DNA of 64,000 nt, from contig NC_017095.1 of NCBI RefSeq assembly GCF_000235405.2, positions 1,327,501-1,391,500 on the forward strand. The letters are read 5' to 3'. This document shows positions 17,403 through 25,628 of this stretch, piece after piece. The notes under the pieces were generated by a model. That model made no database searches. It saw nothing but the letters and a program-made list of their open reading frames with translations, and had not been told where the DNA came from. Position 1 is the stretch's first letter, and every line of letters begins with the position of its first letter. Both the position numbers and the translations under genes were made by a program. The DNA is from Fervidobacterium pennivorans DSM 9078. Lineage in GTDB: Bacteria; Thermotogota; Thermotogae; Thermotogales; Fervidobacteriaceae.

Positions 17403-18529
17403 TTCTGAACCTCCCTTTCGATGAAATCTTTAGCGTAACTTCTTGCTAATTCGTCAGTTTTGTAGACATCTTCTATAGACGTAATGATTATGTTTTGCGA
17501 ATCTATGCGCTCTATTGTCTTTCTAACTACCGTTTCAATATCTTTGAATGATATTTTCCCACTAAGAAATGCGTTAACTGCTAACTCATCTGCTGCGTTC
17601 AGTGCAATCCTCCACGACAAATCGTCTTTTCTTTTTAACATATCCAATCCATAGAAGAAAAGAGGATAGCGTTCCCGTTCAACATCAGATAATAGAAGGT
17701 CAAATTCTGAGACGTCAGCCACAGATGAGTGATATTTCCTTTCCGGGTAAGTAAGCGCGTAAGCAATGGGTATCCTCATATCAGGTTTACCTGCATGTAT
17801 TTTTATAACCCCGTCCTTAAGAAAGACTATCCCGTGTATAAAACTTGAGCGATTGATTTTTACCTCTATTTTGTCATACTCCAAATCGAAGAGCTCGTGC
17901 GCTTCAATTACCTCAAAAAGTTTGTTCACCATCGTTGATGAATCGACAGTTATCCTACCTCCCATGCTCCATGTTGGATGTTTCAAAATGTCTGAAGGCT
18001 TCAGGTCCGATATGTATTTGAGAGGAACGTCCCTAACAGCACCTCCTGAAGCGGTTATGAGTATTTTTTCAATGTGAGGTTCGTAGAGCTGGAAGACCGC
18101 CGAATGCTCACTATCAACAGGGATAATCTCAACATGTTTCTCTTTGGCTATCTTCTTAACAAATGGACCTGCACAAACTAAAGCTTCTTTCGTTGCAAGT
18201 GCTATTCTTTTTGTGTATTGCAAAGCAACAATTGTGGCTTTGACACCCTCGAATCCAGGAATTGCGCAAACCACTATATCAGGAGCTACCTCTTCTAATA
18301 ATTGCTGTGTATTTTCAAAGCGCTTTCCAAACCCTACTTCTTTATTTGAAACGTAATAATCTACTTTTAAATCTTCCATTATCTTTCGTGCTTGTTCTAC
18401 GTTTGAACCAAAGGAAATACCAACAACTTTGAAGCCTTCAAGTTGTTTTATCACATCGACCGTCTGCGTTCCTATCGAACCTGTAGCACCTAGTATTACG
18501 ACTTTTTTTATAGTGGATTTTTCTTCCAA
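17399..18529 (-). CDS. dxr: 1-deoxy-D-xylulose 5-phosphate reductoisomerase
   Basis: Committed step of the MEP pathway (DXP to MEP, NADPH). 376 residues with [15 protein letters not shown] (nucleotide loop), [29 protein letters not shown] and [17 protein letters not shown] (substrate and metal sites). The start is TTG 18529, 22 bases inside thiN, with AAGGTGGT as SD; there is no ATG before the glycine loop. Coupled by overlap to both thiN and rseP. Confidence 0.95.
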   Translation of the reverse strand: MEEKSTIKKVVILGATGSIGTQTVDVIKQLEGFKVVGISFGSNVEQARKIMEDLKVDYYVSNKEVGFGKRFENTQQLLEEVAPDIVVCAIPGFEGVKATIVALQYTKRIALATKEALVCAGPFVKKIAKEKHVEIIPVDSEHSAVFQLYEPHIEKILITASGGAVRDVPLKYISDLKPSDILKHPTWSMGGRITVDSSTMVNKLFEVIEAHELFDLEYDKIEVKINRSSFIHGIVFLKDGVIKIHAGKPDMRIPIAYALTYPERKYHSSVADVSEFDLLLSDVERERYPLFFYGLDMLKRKDDLSWRIALNAADELAVNAFLSGKISFKDIETVVRKTIERIDSQNIIITSIEDVYKTDELARSYAKDFIEREVQK

Positions 18530-19128
18530 CGCACAAACACCACCTTACCATTTTTCACTTCTATCTTCACAAAGTCGCTTAAAGCAACGTTACTGACACC
18601 TATCGGAGCTGTTATATCCATACTTCCATTGAATTGATATTTGAACCCTTCTATCAAAAACTCGGCATGACACAAAGGTATAAATGACCAAATCTCTCCG
18701 GGGACAGCTTTCAAGGTTTGGGTTCCTTTCTCACCCGCTTTGATAACCCCAACCTCACATTTATCAGATATCGCTATTACATTGTCGTATTTACTCATCA
18801 AGCCCACCATTGCGAGTATCATATCAAGCCTTTCACCTTGCCAGTTAAGTATTTCAACTTCCGTTGCACCGTGCTTGAAAACATAATTCAATGCAAGCTC
18901 AAGGTCAGTTTCGTCTTTCTCTGTAGGATACGTGTAAATCTTAACACCTTTTGTTTCGAAATACTCGAGTGTATCATCTGATACAGAATCCATATCTCCA
19001 ATAATCACATGTGGAATAATCTTTCTTCTTCTTAATTCGTCAGCACCTCCATCAACTGCAACAACAAGTTCACCAGTTATATACATTGTGCCATTCGAAT
19101 TTCCATTAAGAATTATGGAAGCTTTCAT
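18508..19128 (-). CDS. thiN: Thiamine pyrophosphokinase
   Basis: Converts thiamine to thiamine diphosphate with ATP, the cofactor needed by the DXP synthase that feeds the dxr pathway. 206 residues with [24 protein letters not shown] (split here as VDGGADEL and IGDMDS) and [13 protein letters not shown], which hold the catalytic Asp residues, then a beta-sandwich thiamine-binding C-terminus. ATG start with GGGGGCG upstream. Confidence 0.93.
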   Translation of the reverse strand: MKASIILNGNSNGTMYITGELVVAVDGGADELRRRKIIPHVIIGDMDSVSDDTLEYFETKGVKIYTYPTEKDETDLELALNYVFKHGATEVEILNWQGERLDMILAMVGLMSKYDNVIAISDKCEVGVIKAGEKGTQTLKAVPGEIWSFIPLCHAEFLIEGFKYQFNGSMDITAPIGVSNVALSDFVKIEVKNGKVVFVRWKKNPL

Positions 19129-19177
19129 TCACACGCCCCCTATCTTGTATAATACCTCGTATAATAAATCACAATAC

Positions 19178-19621
19178 TCATATAAGTATAAGCCCCTTTT
19201 CAATGTAAGCTTTTGCAAGCAACAACATTTGACCCCAACCATATGCACATCCGTACCTTATGTGTAATTCTCCCTCATCCTTCACAAACGTCCTATCTCT
19301 CACTGTCACAATCGTTTCTTCTTCATCTGTTGGCTGAAACGTCATTTCCACAAACGAACGGTAACCATCCTCGTATTCATACCACCAGAAAGAGAAAAGA
19401 CGCTTGTGAATCACACTAACAATCCTACCAGTGTCCGTAACGACCTGACCATCGGTGAGCCTGAACCAACGAAAGTATATCTCGCCACTATCCTCGTATA
19501 TCTTCATTCCATCTGTAAACCATGGGTCCCAACCGTTGGGGTTATAAAATGTCTTCCATACAACGTCAACGGGAGCTTTGAACCGCTCGTGAAATTCCAT
19601 TTCATCGTTCGAAAGTGGCAT
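19178..19621 (-). CDS. SRPBCC/AHSA1-like protein
   Basis: 147 residues with the helix-grip fold pattern of the AHSA1 (Hsp90 ATPase activator homologue 1-like) family: an N-terminal FKAPVDVVWKTFYNP helix-strand, WFRLTDG and VTDTGRIVSV strands, MTFQPTDEEETIVTV, and a long C-terminal helix (GWGQMLLLAKAYIEKG). Such proteins bind hydrophobic ligands or co-chaperone; no ligand can be inferred. ATG 19621 follows GAGGTG by eight bases. Placed between nfo and thiN without functional logic. Confidence 0.8.
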   Translation of the reverse strand: MPLSNDEMEFHERFKAPVDVVWKTFYNPNGWDPWFTDGMKIYEDSGEIYFRWFRLTDGQVVTDTGRIVSVIHKRLFSFWWYEYEDGYRSFVEMTFQPTDEEETIVTVRDRTFVKDEGELHIRYGCAYGWGQMLLLAKAYIEKGLILI

Positions 19622-19656
19622 CAAAACGACACCTCGACTCTCTTTTGATTAAATTA

Positions 19657-20523
19657 TCAGCAATCTATTTTTTCCCATATCGCCTTAACCTTTGCTATAT
19701 CTTCTGCGTGTTCTGGATTGTCACCTGGAGTTTCCAAAATCAATGGTAGTGAGTTAAAAATTGGATTTGACAAAAATACTTCGAGCTTTTCTCCAATCTT
19801 TCCGTTTCCTATATTCTCGTGTCTGTCTTTCTGAGAACCAAGTTCGTTTTTGGTATCGTTAAGATGGACAAACTTCAGCCTTTTTATTCCCACTTCCCGG
19901 TCAATCTCCTCGAGGAGTTGCTTTATGCCTTCAGCTGTTGTGACGTCGTATCCCGCGTCATAGCCGTGACATGTATCAAACGTCAAACCTATCCTGTCTT
20001 CGTATTTGCATAGACTTATTATCTCCCTCATTTGAGCGTAGTTGTATCCTATGTTTCCACCTTTCCTGACAACGTTTTCCAATAATATATAAACGTTCTT
20101 TTCCTTTTCCATAACTATATTCAGAGCTTTTGCAACTCTTTCTATCCCTTCCTTCTCACCAAGTCCTAGATGGCTTCCAGGATGGATGTTCAAATACTTA
20201 ATTCCAAGTCTTGCACATATCTTCGCTTCGGTGATAAGCAACGCAACAGACTTTTCCCAAATATCTTCTTTAGGGCTTGCTATGTTAACAAGATAACCAG
20301 CGTGACACATGAAATTTTCTGGGTTCAAGTTGTACTTTTTAACGTCTCTTAAGAAATGGACAACATCATCATCAGATGGTAACTTCGCATTCCATTGACG
20401 AGGGTTATGTGGGAAAATCTGGAATGCATTTCCTCCTATTTCCACGGTCTCCTTTGGAACTCTTGCAAAACCGCCACCTATTGGCATGTGAGCACCGATT
20501 ATCAGTTCTCTTTTACCACTCAT
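19657..20523 (-). CDS. nfo: Deoxyribonuclease IV (AP endonuclease)
   Basis: Base-excision repair enzyme that cuts 5' to abasic sites. 288 residues with the TIM-barrel trinuclear-zinc ligands spread over FMCHAGYLVN, LNIHPGSH, ILLENVVRKG, FDTCHGYDAGYD, FVHLNDTKNELGS, KDRHENIGNG and LILETPG. Start ATG 20523 is set by GAAGGTGAG; the frame stays open eight codons upstream. The stop of the preceding acetyltransferase lies inside that SD. Confidence 0.95.
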   Translation of the reverse strand: MSGKRELIIGAHMPIGGGFARVPKETVEIGGNAFQIFPHNPRQWNAKLPSDDDVVHFLRDVKKYNLNPENFMCHAGYLVNIASPKEDIWEKSVALLITEAKICARLGIKYLNIHPGSHLGLGEKEGIERVAKALNIVMEKEKNVYILLENVVRKGGNIGYNYAQMREIISLCKYEDRIGLTFDTCHGYDAGYDVTTAEGIKQLLEEIDREVGIKRLKFVHLNDTKNELGSQKDRHENIGNGKIGEKLEVFLSNPIFNSLPLILETPGDNPEHAEDIAKVKAIWEKIDC

Positions 20524-20527
20524 ATTC

Positions 20528-21019
20528 TCACCTTCTAAACTCTTCACTATTTTTCCAATCTTCTTTCATTAATCCCATTACAATTATATCCCAGTATCTT
20601 CCATCGTGGAATTTTGCTTCTTTGAGAATGCCTTCTTTTTTGAACCCCAAACTTTCAAGTAACCTCAGCGAACGTTCATTATACTCGTAAACTTCGGCTG
20701 TTACTCTACGAAGATTTAATTCTTTGAAAGCAAACTCTAAGGCTTTCCTTATAATGAGCTTTCCTATGCCCTTACCACGGTATTGTGGAGCCACATAAAA
20801 TGTGATATACGCATTTTTGTTTATGACTCTCAAATCAAATTCAACAAATCCAATTTTCTCGTAATTACCATCGTTTGTTTCAAAGAAAAATACTAATGTA
20901 ACAGGTTCTGCCTTCGTTATTCTCCTTTCAGAGAAGTACTTTATATCTTCGTCACTTAATTCAGCCACAAAACTATTACCGATATGAAACTTTAATTCTT
21001 CACCCTTTGGGTTGTTCAT
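20528..21019 (-). CDS. GNAT-family N-acetyltransferase
   Basis: 163 residues with the GNAT core: acetyl-CoA loop VAPQYRGKGIGKLII (Q/RxxGxG/A), the helix ALEFAFKELNLRRVTAEVYEYNERSLRLLESLGF and the C-terminal strand WDIIVMGLM, an order typical of RimJ/RimL and SpeG-like acetyltransferases. Substrate cannot be told; protein N-termini or polyamines are the usual ones. ATG with AGGAGGAG upstream. Confidence 0.88.
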   Translation of the reverse strand: MNNPKGEELKFHIGNSFVAELSDEDIKYFSERRITKAEPVTLVFFFETNDGNYEKIGFVEFDLRVINKNAYITFYVAPQYRGKGIGKLIIRKALEFAFKELNLRRVTAEVYEYNERSLRLLESLGFKKEGILKEAKFHDGRYWDIIVMGLMKEDWKNSEEFRR

Positions 21020-21041
21020 GATTGGAACTCCTCCTAACCGC

Positions 21042-22781
21042 CTAATCTTCTATATTCTCGAATTCCTTTATCTTTCTTTCGATTTCTTCGAAGGTCTCCA
21101 TTACTCTTAGCAATTCCTCCTCTAATTTTTCTTTCTCACCCATCAATTCCATCAACTTAACATAATCTTGTTCTTTGTGCATACGACTTTCTAAATCACT
21201 TATCATGTATGTTATCTCGTTCTCTCTTTCCTTTAGTTCTTCCAATTGTTTTTTCCAACTCTTTAACTGATTTCTCAGTCTCTTTTTCTCTTCAAAATCT
21301 ACGTTCTTTTCTTTTTCAACCTTTTTCTTTTCTTTAGAAAAGAGTATCGGCTCGTTAGATTCCAACAGTTCCCCATTTTTGATGGTAAAAAACCTGTTGC
21401 ATACGTTTCTAATCAACTCGAGGTCATGGGAAACCAACAAAACTGCTCCCTTATATTCTTTAAGTGCCGATTCAAGCGCTTCGACTGTTTCCAAATCCAT
21501 ATGGTTCGTTGGCTCGTCCAGAATAAGCACATTCGGTCTTCTTAGCAAGACCTTTGCAAGAGCGAGTATCTGTCTTTCTCCACCACTCAAATCAGCAATT
21601 GTTTTAAAAACATCTTCACCGCGAAATCCGAATCTACCTGCATAGGCTCTGATAACGTAGTCTGGTTTATCTGGCATCTCTTCGAAGAGCTCATCGAAAA
21701 CAGTGTTTTCTAAATCAAGCTGGTCAACAAACTGTTCAAGATAAACTGCTTTTACATTGTATCCGAATGTTACTTGACCAGCGTATTTGGTTAGCCCGTT
21801 GATGATTTTTAATAGTGTTGTTTTCCCAGAACCGTTAGGTCCAACAATCGCTATCTTATCTCCTTGATATACTGTGAACGAAACGTTTCTTAACAAACCG
21901 TCCCAAGAAACATTTTTAACTTCCAAAACAACGTAACCTGTGTTGTCTGGTTCAGGTATATCTATACTCTTCTGCTCTTCCTCCAAATACAGGTTGGGCA
22001 TACTTTCTAATTCTTCGAGCATTTTCTCGAGCATCTTTTCTTTACTTTTCGCTTGCCTTGTGAATTTTTCCCTACCCCATTTTTTGTATCTATCTATTAT
22101 CGCTCTCAATCTTTCTATTTCACGTTGTATATTTGCGAGCTGTCTTCTTTGAGTTTCGATAATCCTTTGTCTTTCCAAATGGTAGCTGTCGAAATCCATA
22201 TCAAAAACCCAGATACGCTCGTTGTTTATCTCCCAGAATTTTTCGCAGGTGTTTCTGAGGAAATCTCTGTCGTGCGAAATGATTATATATCCTCCGCGGA
22301 AACTTCTCAGTAACTCTTTCAAAAACTCTATACTTTCTATGTCCAAGAAATTGGTTGGCTCATCTAAAAGAAGAAAATCGGGGTCTTCCACAAAGAGTCT
22401 TCCTAACTGCAGTTTCGTTCTCTCTCCTCCACTGAACGTTGAAATATCCCTTTCCCAATCCTCTTCCGGAAAACCTAATCCTTTCAAAATACTCCTCACC
22501 TGCTTTTGTTTTTCTGGGGTATCTGCTACCTTCATGTAGTATTCATAAGGTGTTCTTGCTTCAAATGTTCTGTATTGATCCATGTATGATACTTTACCTT
22601 GAACTGTTATTTCCCCTTGGTAATCTTTAAAAATTCCGGCTATCGCTTTCAACAGCGTACTCTTACCACTCCCATTTTTTCCCATCAATCCTATCCTATC
22701 CCTTGTTAGGACGGTTGCATTGAAATTAGAAAAGAGCGTCTTTTCGGGAAAGGCTATGGTAAGATTCTTTATTGTTATCAT
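21042..22781 (-). CDS. ABC-F family ATPase
   Basis: Soluble twin-ATPase protein of the ABC-F group that acts on the ribosomal E site. 579 residues: first ATPase (Walker A GKNGSGKST, signature FSGGERTKL, Walker B LLLDEPTNFLD), a basic linker helix pair (about 230-300), second ATPase (GPNGSGKTT, LSGGERQ, LILDEPTNHMD) and a C-terminal coiled coil (about 500-579). No membrane domain. Start ATG 22781 overlaps the acyltransferase stop (ATGA) and follows AAAGGGG; the open frame upstream is spurious. Could be an EttA-like translation factor or an antibiotic-protection type; the coiled-coil tail is closer to the Uup group. Confidence 0.9.
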   Translation of the reverse strand: MITIKNLTIAFPEKTLFSNFNATVLTRDRIGLMGKNGSGKSTLLKAIAGIFKDYQGEITVQGKVSYMDQYRTFEARTPYEYYMKVADTPEKQKQVRSILKGLGFPEEDWERDISTFSGGERTKLQLGRLFVEDPDFLLLDEPTNFLDIESIEFLKELLRSFRGGYIIISHDRDFLRNTCEKFWEINNERIWVFDMDFDSYHLERQRIIETQRRQLANIQREIERLRAIIDRYKKWGREKFTRQAKSKEKMLEKMLEELESMPNLYLEEEQKSIDIPEPDNTGYVVLEVKNVSWDGLLRNVSFTVYQGDKIAIVGPNGSGKTTLLKIINGLTKYAGQVTFGYNVKAVYLEQFVDQLDLENTVFDELFEEMPDKPDYVIRAYAGRFGFRGEDVFKTIADLSGGERQILALAKVLLRRPNVLILDEPTNHMDLETVEALESALKEYKGAVLLVSHDLELIRNVCNRFFTIKNGELLESNEPILFSKEKKKVEKEKNVDFEEKKRLRNQLKSWKKQLEELKERENEITYMISDLESRMHKEQDYVKLMELMGEKEKLEEELLRVMETFEEIERKIKEFENIED

Positions 22782-23863
22782 TTCCGGGAACCCCTTTCTC
22801 TTCTTAACCATTTTAAAAACAAGTCTGGTTGCGTTAAAAATAGTTTGATAGGTTTTGGTAAAAGAACCATTAATAACACCATTGCTCCAAACGTTAAGGC
22901 AAAAGCAATATACCAATACTCTCGCAGAGTTTCTTCGGTAACGGTAAAGCCCAGAGCCATTGTAATCAATATGGTCAAACCTCCGACCAAAATATGGTAA
23001 CCGAACGCGAATATCGCATTATCTGAGAAAAGTCTCGCAATGCCAAGTATATATTTCACAAAGAATCTTCGTAATAGGCTGTTGGTGTTTTTTGAAATGT
23101 TCACGAAGCGCTCAATAAATATTCCAACTGAGAAAAAGCACATTGCTGTCCCAATTTCACCAAAGAATGTTAATAGTGGGTTTGTACCGTAATAATCTAT
23201 ATTCCACGATGTCCCATCGACAAGCAAAGCAACTAAAGTCCATGTTATCAAACCTACGAAACCAATTGGTCCTCCGAACTTTTCGAACGTGGTTCTTCTC
23301 TCTTCCACAAATTTCCCCAACCAAAACATGTAAAGTCCAGAAAATGCTACATCAATTTTGAAAGGAAGTGCACCCGGATAAAAAAAACGCAGTAATATAC
23401 CTACAACTATTGCATACGGAAGGACATGAAAATTGCGAAAAGCTATGAACATGAATTCAGCTACAAAAAGGAAAATTAAATACCACAGCGGCACAATCGG
23501 AAGTGGTATCTTCTCAAGCAAATCTGTTCGAACAAGAAGAAAACTTTTCAGATAAGTTAAATTACCAGCTTTTTTAAAAGTTTCTGGAACAAGGAAAATC
23601 CAAAGAATATAACCAATCAGTCCAATGTAGTAATACGAAATGATCAATGTTGTTCGTTTAGCGAAAAAATCTTTAAAACTCATATCTTTCATTAGATAAC
23701 CGGTCAAAAATGGGAAAACAACTATAACATAAGAGACAAATGCAAACAACTTCGACGGGATCTGAGAATGTGCCAGTACAACCATTATTAACGCCAAACC
23801 TCGGGCGTAATCAATCCATAATTCACGATTTTTATTAGTATTCAAATTTTCGACCCTTTTCAT
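22778..23863 (-). CDS. Membrane acyltransferase 3 family protein
   Basis: 361 residues, about ten membrane helices, starting with the family's RELWIDYARGLALIMVVLAH, in which the His is the expected catalytic residue (cut here: DYARGLALIMVVLAHS). Such proteins O-acylate surface sugars or lipids from acyl-CoA. C-terminus is basic (WLRRERGSRK). ATG with AGGAGTGA upstream; overlaps the ABC-F start. Cargo unknown. Confidence 0.85.
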   Translation of the reverse strand: MKRVENLNTNKNRELWIDYARGLALIMVVLAHSQIPSKLFAFVSYVIVVFPFLTGYLMKDMSFKDFFAKRTTLIISYYYIGLIGYILWIFLVPETFKKAGNLTYLKSFLLVRTDLLEKIPLPIVPLWYLIFLFVAEFMFIAFRNFHVLPYAIVVGILLRFFYPGALPFKIDVAFSGLYMFWLGKFVEERRTTFEKFGGPIGFVGLITWTLVALLVDGTSWNIDYYGTNPLLTFFGEIGTAMCFFSVGIFIERFVNISKNTNSLLRRFFVKYILGIARLFSDNAIFAFGYHILVGGLTILITMALGFTVTEETLREYWYIAFALTFGAMVLLMVLLPKPIKLFLTQPDLFLKWLRRERGSRK

Positions 23864-23872
23864 AAACTTGCT

Positions 23873-24781
23873 TCACTCCTGTTTCTTCTTTGCGAAAATC
23901 CAGCCATCTTGTCTCTCACTTATGTTCAAAACGCCAAGGATTATTGAAGCCAGCATCAATAAACCACCCATAGTTTGTGAAGTGGTCAGGTGTTCTTTTA
24001 GAATGAGAACAGACAAAATCATTGCAAATAACGGTTCACCAACAAAAATGAGAGCGGACACATTACTACCAACAACCTTTTGATATTTTGCTTGAATTAT
24101 TATCGCAACAATTGTAGCTGTCACCGCTGTAAAAGTAGCAACAAGGATTGCATCCATAGAAAAGCTCCATTTGTTACCGTTGCTCCGGTAGAACACATTG
24201 AAGAGTGTGTTCAATAGTGCTACTGTGAAGAATTGGGGAGTTAGCAACGAATATTCACTAACTTGCTTGGAAAACTTGGTTATCAACACAACGTGGAGTG
24301 CATACATAACTCCACATATTGTTGTAAGAAAGTCGCCAAAATTGTAACCACTAATTCCTCCGCTCAATAAATACATACCAACAAGTGCCCCAAGAAAGCC
24401 TAAAACTTGAAGTTTTCTCACCTTTTCATGCTCTATGATGTAAGAAAAGAAAGGAACAATAACTATGTATAACGAAGTAATAAATCCGCTTTTCGTAGAT
24501 GTTGTTATCGTTAACCCCCATGTCTGAGTAGCGTAAGCAATAGCCATCACTATGCCGAGCACCGTGCCGCGTATCCAATCAGATTTCCCAAAAATAAGTG
24601 CCGATAAAAAAGTTGCGATCCAAAATCGGATCGCATTGTACAAAAATGGTGAGATTTCTTCTTTTAACACAAGCTTTTGTATGGGAAAGGTCAATCCCCA
24701 TAAAAAAGTGAGTACTAAAAGCCAAAAAATAGCTATGAATTTATCTTTTAAAGCGTATTCGTTTGCAAATTCGTCCTTCAT
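23873..24781 (-). CDS. EamA/DMT-superfamily transporter
   Basis: 302 residues, ten hydrophobic helices in two EamA repeats (first with TFLWGLTFPIQKLVL, second with SALIFVGEPLFAMILSVLILKE). Members export amino acids or metabolites; the substrate cannot be read. Start ATG 24781 directly follows GGAGGGTGGGT; the frame is open 31 codons upstream but these overlap the previous gene and break topology. A second EamA protein lies at 39387-40265. Confidence 0.88.
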   Translation of the reverse strand: MKDEFANEYALKDKFIAIFWLLVLTFLWGLTFPIQKLVLKEEISPFLYNAIRFWIATFLSALIFGKSDWIRGTVLGIVMAIAYATQTWGLTITTSTKSGFITSLYIVIVPFFSYIIEHEKVRKLQVLGFLGALVGMYLLSGGISGYNFGDFLTTICGVMYALHVVLITKFSKQVSEYSLLTPQFFTVALLNTLFNVFYRSNGNKWSFSMDAILVATFTAVTATIVAIIIQAKYQKVVGSNVSALIFVGEPLFAMILSVLILKEHLTTSQTMGGLLMLASIILGVLNISERQDGWIFAKKKQE

Positions 24782-24806
24782 ACCCACCCTCCATATGTCC
24801 GGACCA

Positions 24807-25589
24807 TTAACTTCTGGCAATCTTTCCAACGGGAGCAAGATAAACAACCATCTCGTCTTGTCCATCGACACCAAGGAACCTATCCATGAGTTTTTGAGAA
24901 TAGGCTGCTATTGCGCATGTTCCAGCTTCTATTGCTTCACAAGCGAGGTACAAGTTCTGGCAAACATGCCCCGCATCCAAAAGTATCGCCTTGTGAGAAG
25001 CAGGACCATATCGCCATTCTGTCCTATAGGGTATCGCAGTCCATATAAATACGACTGCAGCTTGACCAACAAATTCTTGTTCTAATGTTGCATGTATAAT
25101 TTCTTCTCTCAGATATCTATCTTTTCTGTGCAAGATTAAACTATGTTCAAGCGGTAGATATCTGTAGACTGCTTCTTCTAATCCTTCCACATTTTCAACA
25201 TATACATATGTTTCGAACGGATGCCTTGCACCAGCAGAAGGTACTGTTCTGAATGTAGCTTTAGGTGTTACGTACCTGATTCCTTGCGTAGCCCATAGAA
25301 GAAAAGAGAGCTCCGCTAACTTAAGTGGTTTATTTTCGTACTTCCTATGACTTTTTCTGTTTGCAATAGTTTCAAACAGGGACTTTATTTTAAATTCATT
25401 GATATTAAAATCTGGAAGCTTTATTAAGAACGCATCTTGTGGGAACGGTTTCTCAAAAGGGGGCATCTCAACCCCTTTTCTTTGGTCGCTTGTGTAATTT
25501 TCCAGAACTTCCCAATTTGATTTCAGAAATTCTCGACCCAAAGAAATGATTTTATCAAACTCATTTTGGTCTTTCGCGCTGAAACCCAT
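24807..25589 (-). CDS. SagB/ThcOx-type nitroreductase-like flavoprotein
   Basis: 260 residues. The core shows RKSHRKYENKPLKLAELSFLLWATQGI, TVPSAGARHPFETYV, and DAGHVCQNLYLACEA, the FMN-binding pattern of SagB/ThcOx oxidases (long motifs quoted in part: RKSHRKY, PSAGARHP, DAGHVCQNL). Family members oxidise azolines in peptide natural products, but many stand-alone copies in anaerobes have unknown redox substrates. No cyclodehydratase or precursor peptide lies nearby. ATG behind AAGGGGGGA. Confidence 0.87.
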   Translation of the reverse strand: MGFSAKDQNEFDKIISLGREFLKSNWEVLENYTSDQRKGVEMPPFEKPFPQDAFLIKLPDFNINEFKIKSLFETIANRKSHRKYENKPLKLAELSFLLWATQGIRYVTPKATFRTVPSAGARHPFETYVYVENVEGLEEAVYRYLPLEHSLILHRKDRYLREEIIHATLEQEFVGQAAVVFIWTAIPYRTEWRYGPASHKAILLDAGHVCQNLYLACEAIEAGTCAIAAYSQKLMDRFLGVDGQDEMVVYLAPVGKIARS

Positions 25590-25628
25590 CAGCTTCCCCC
25601 CTTTCCCTTGTTCAGTTCACCAATACTC

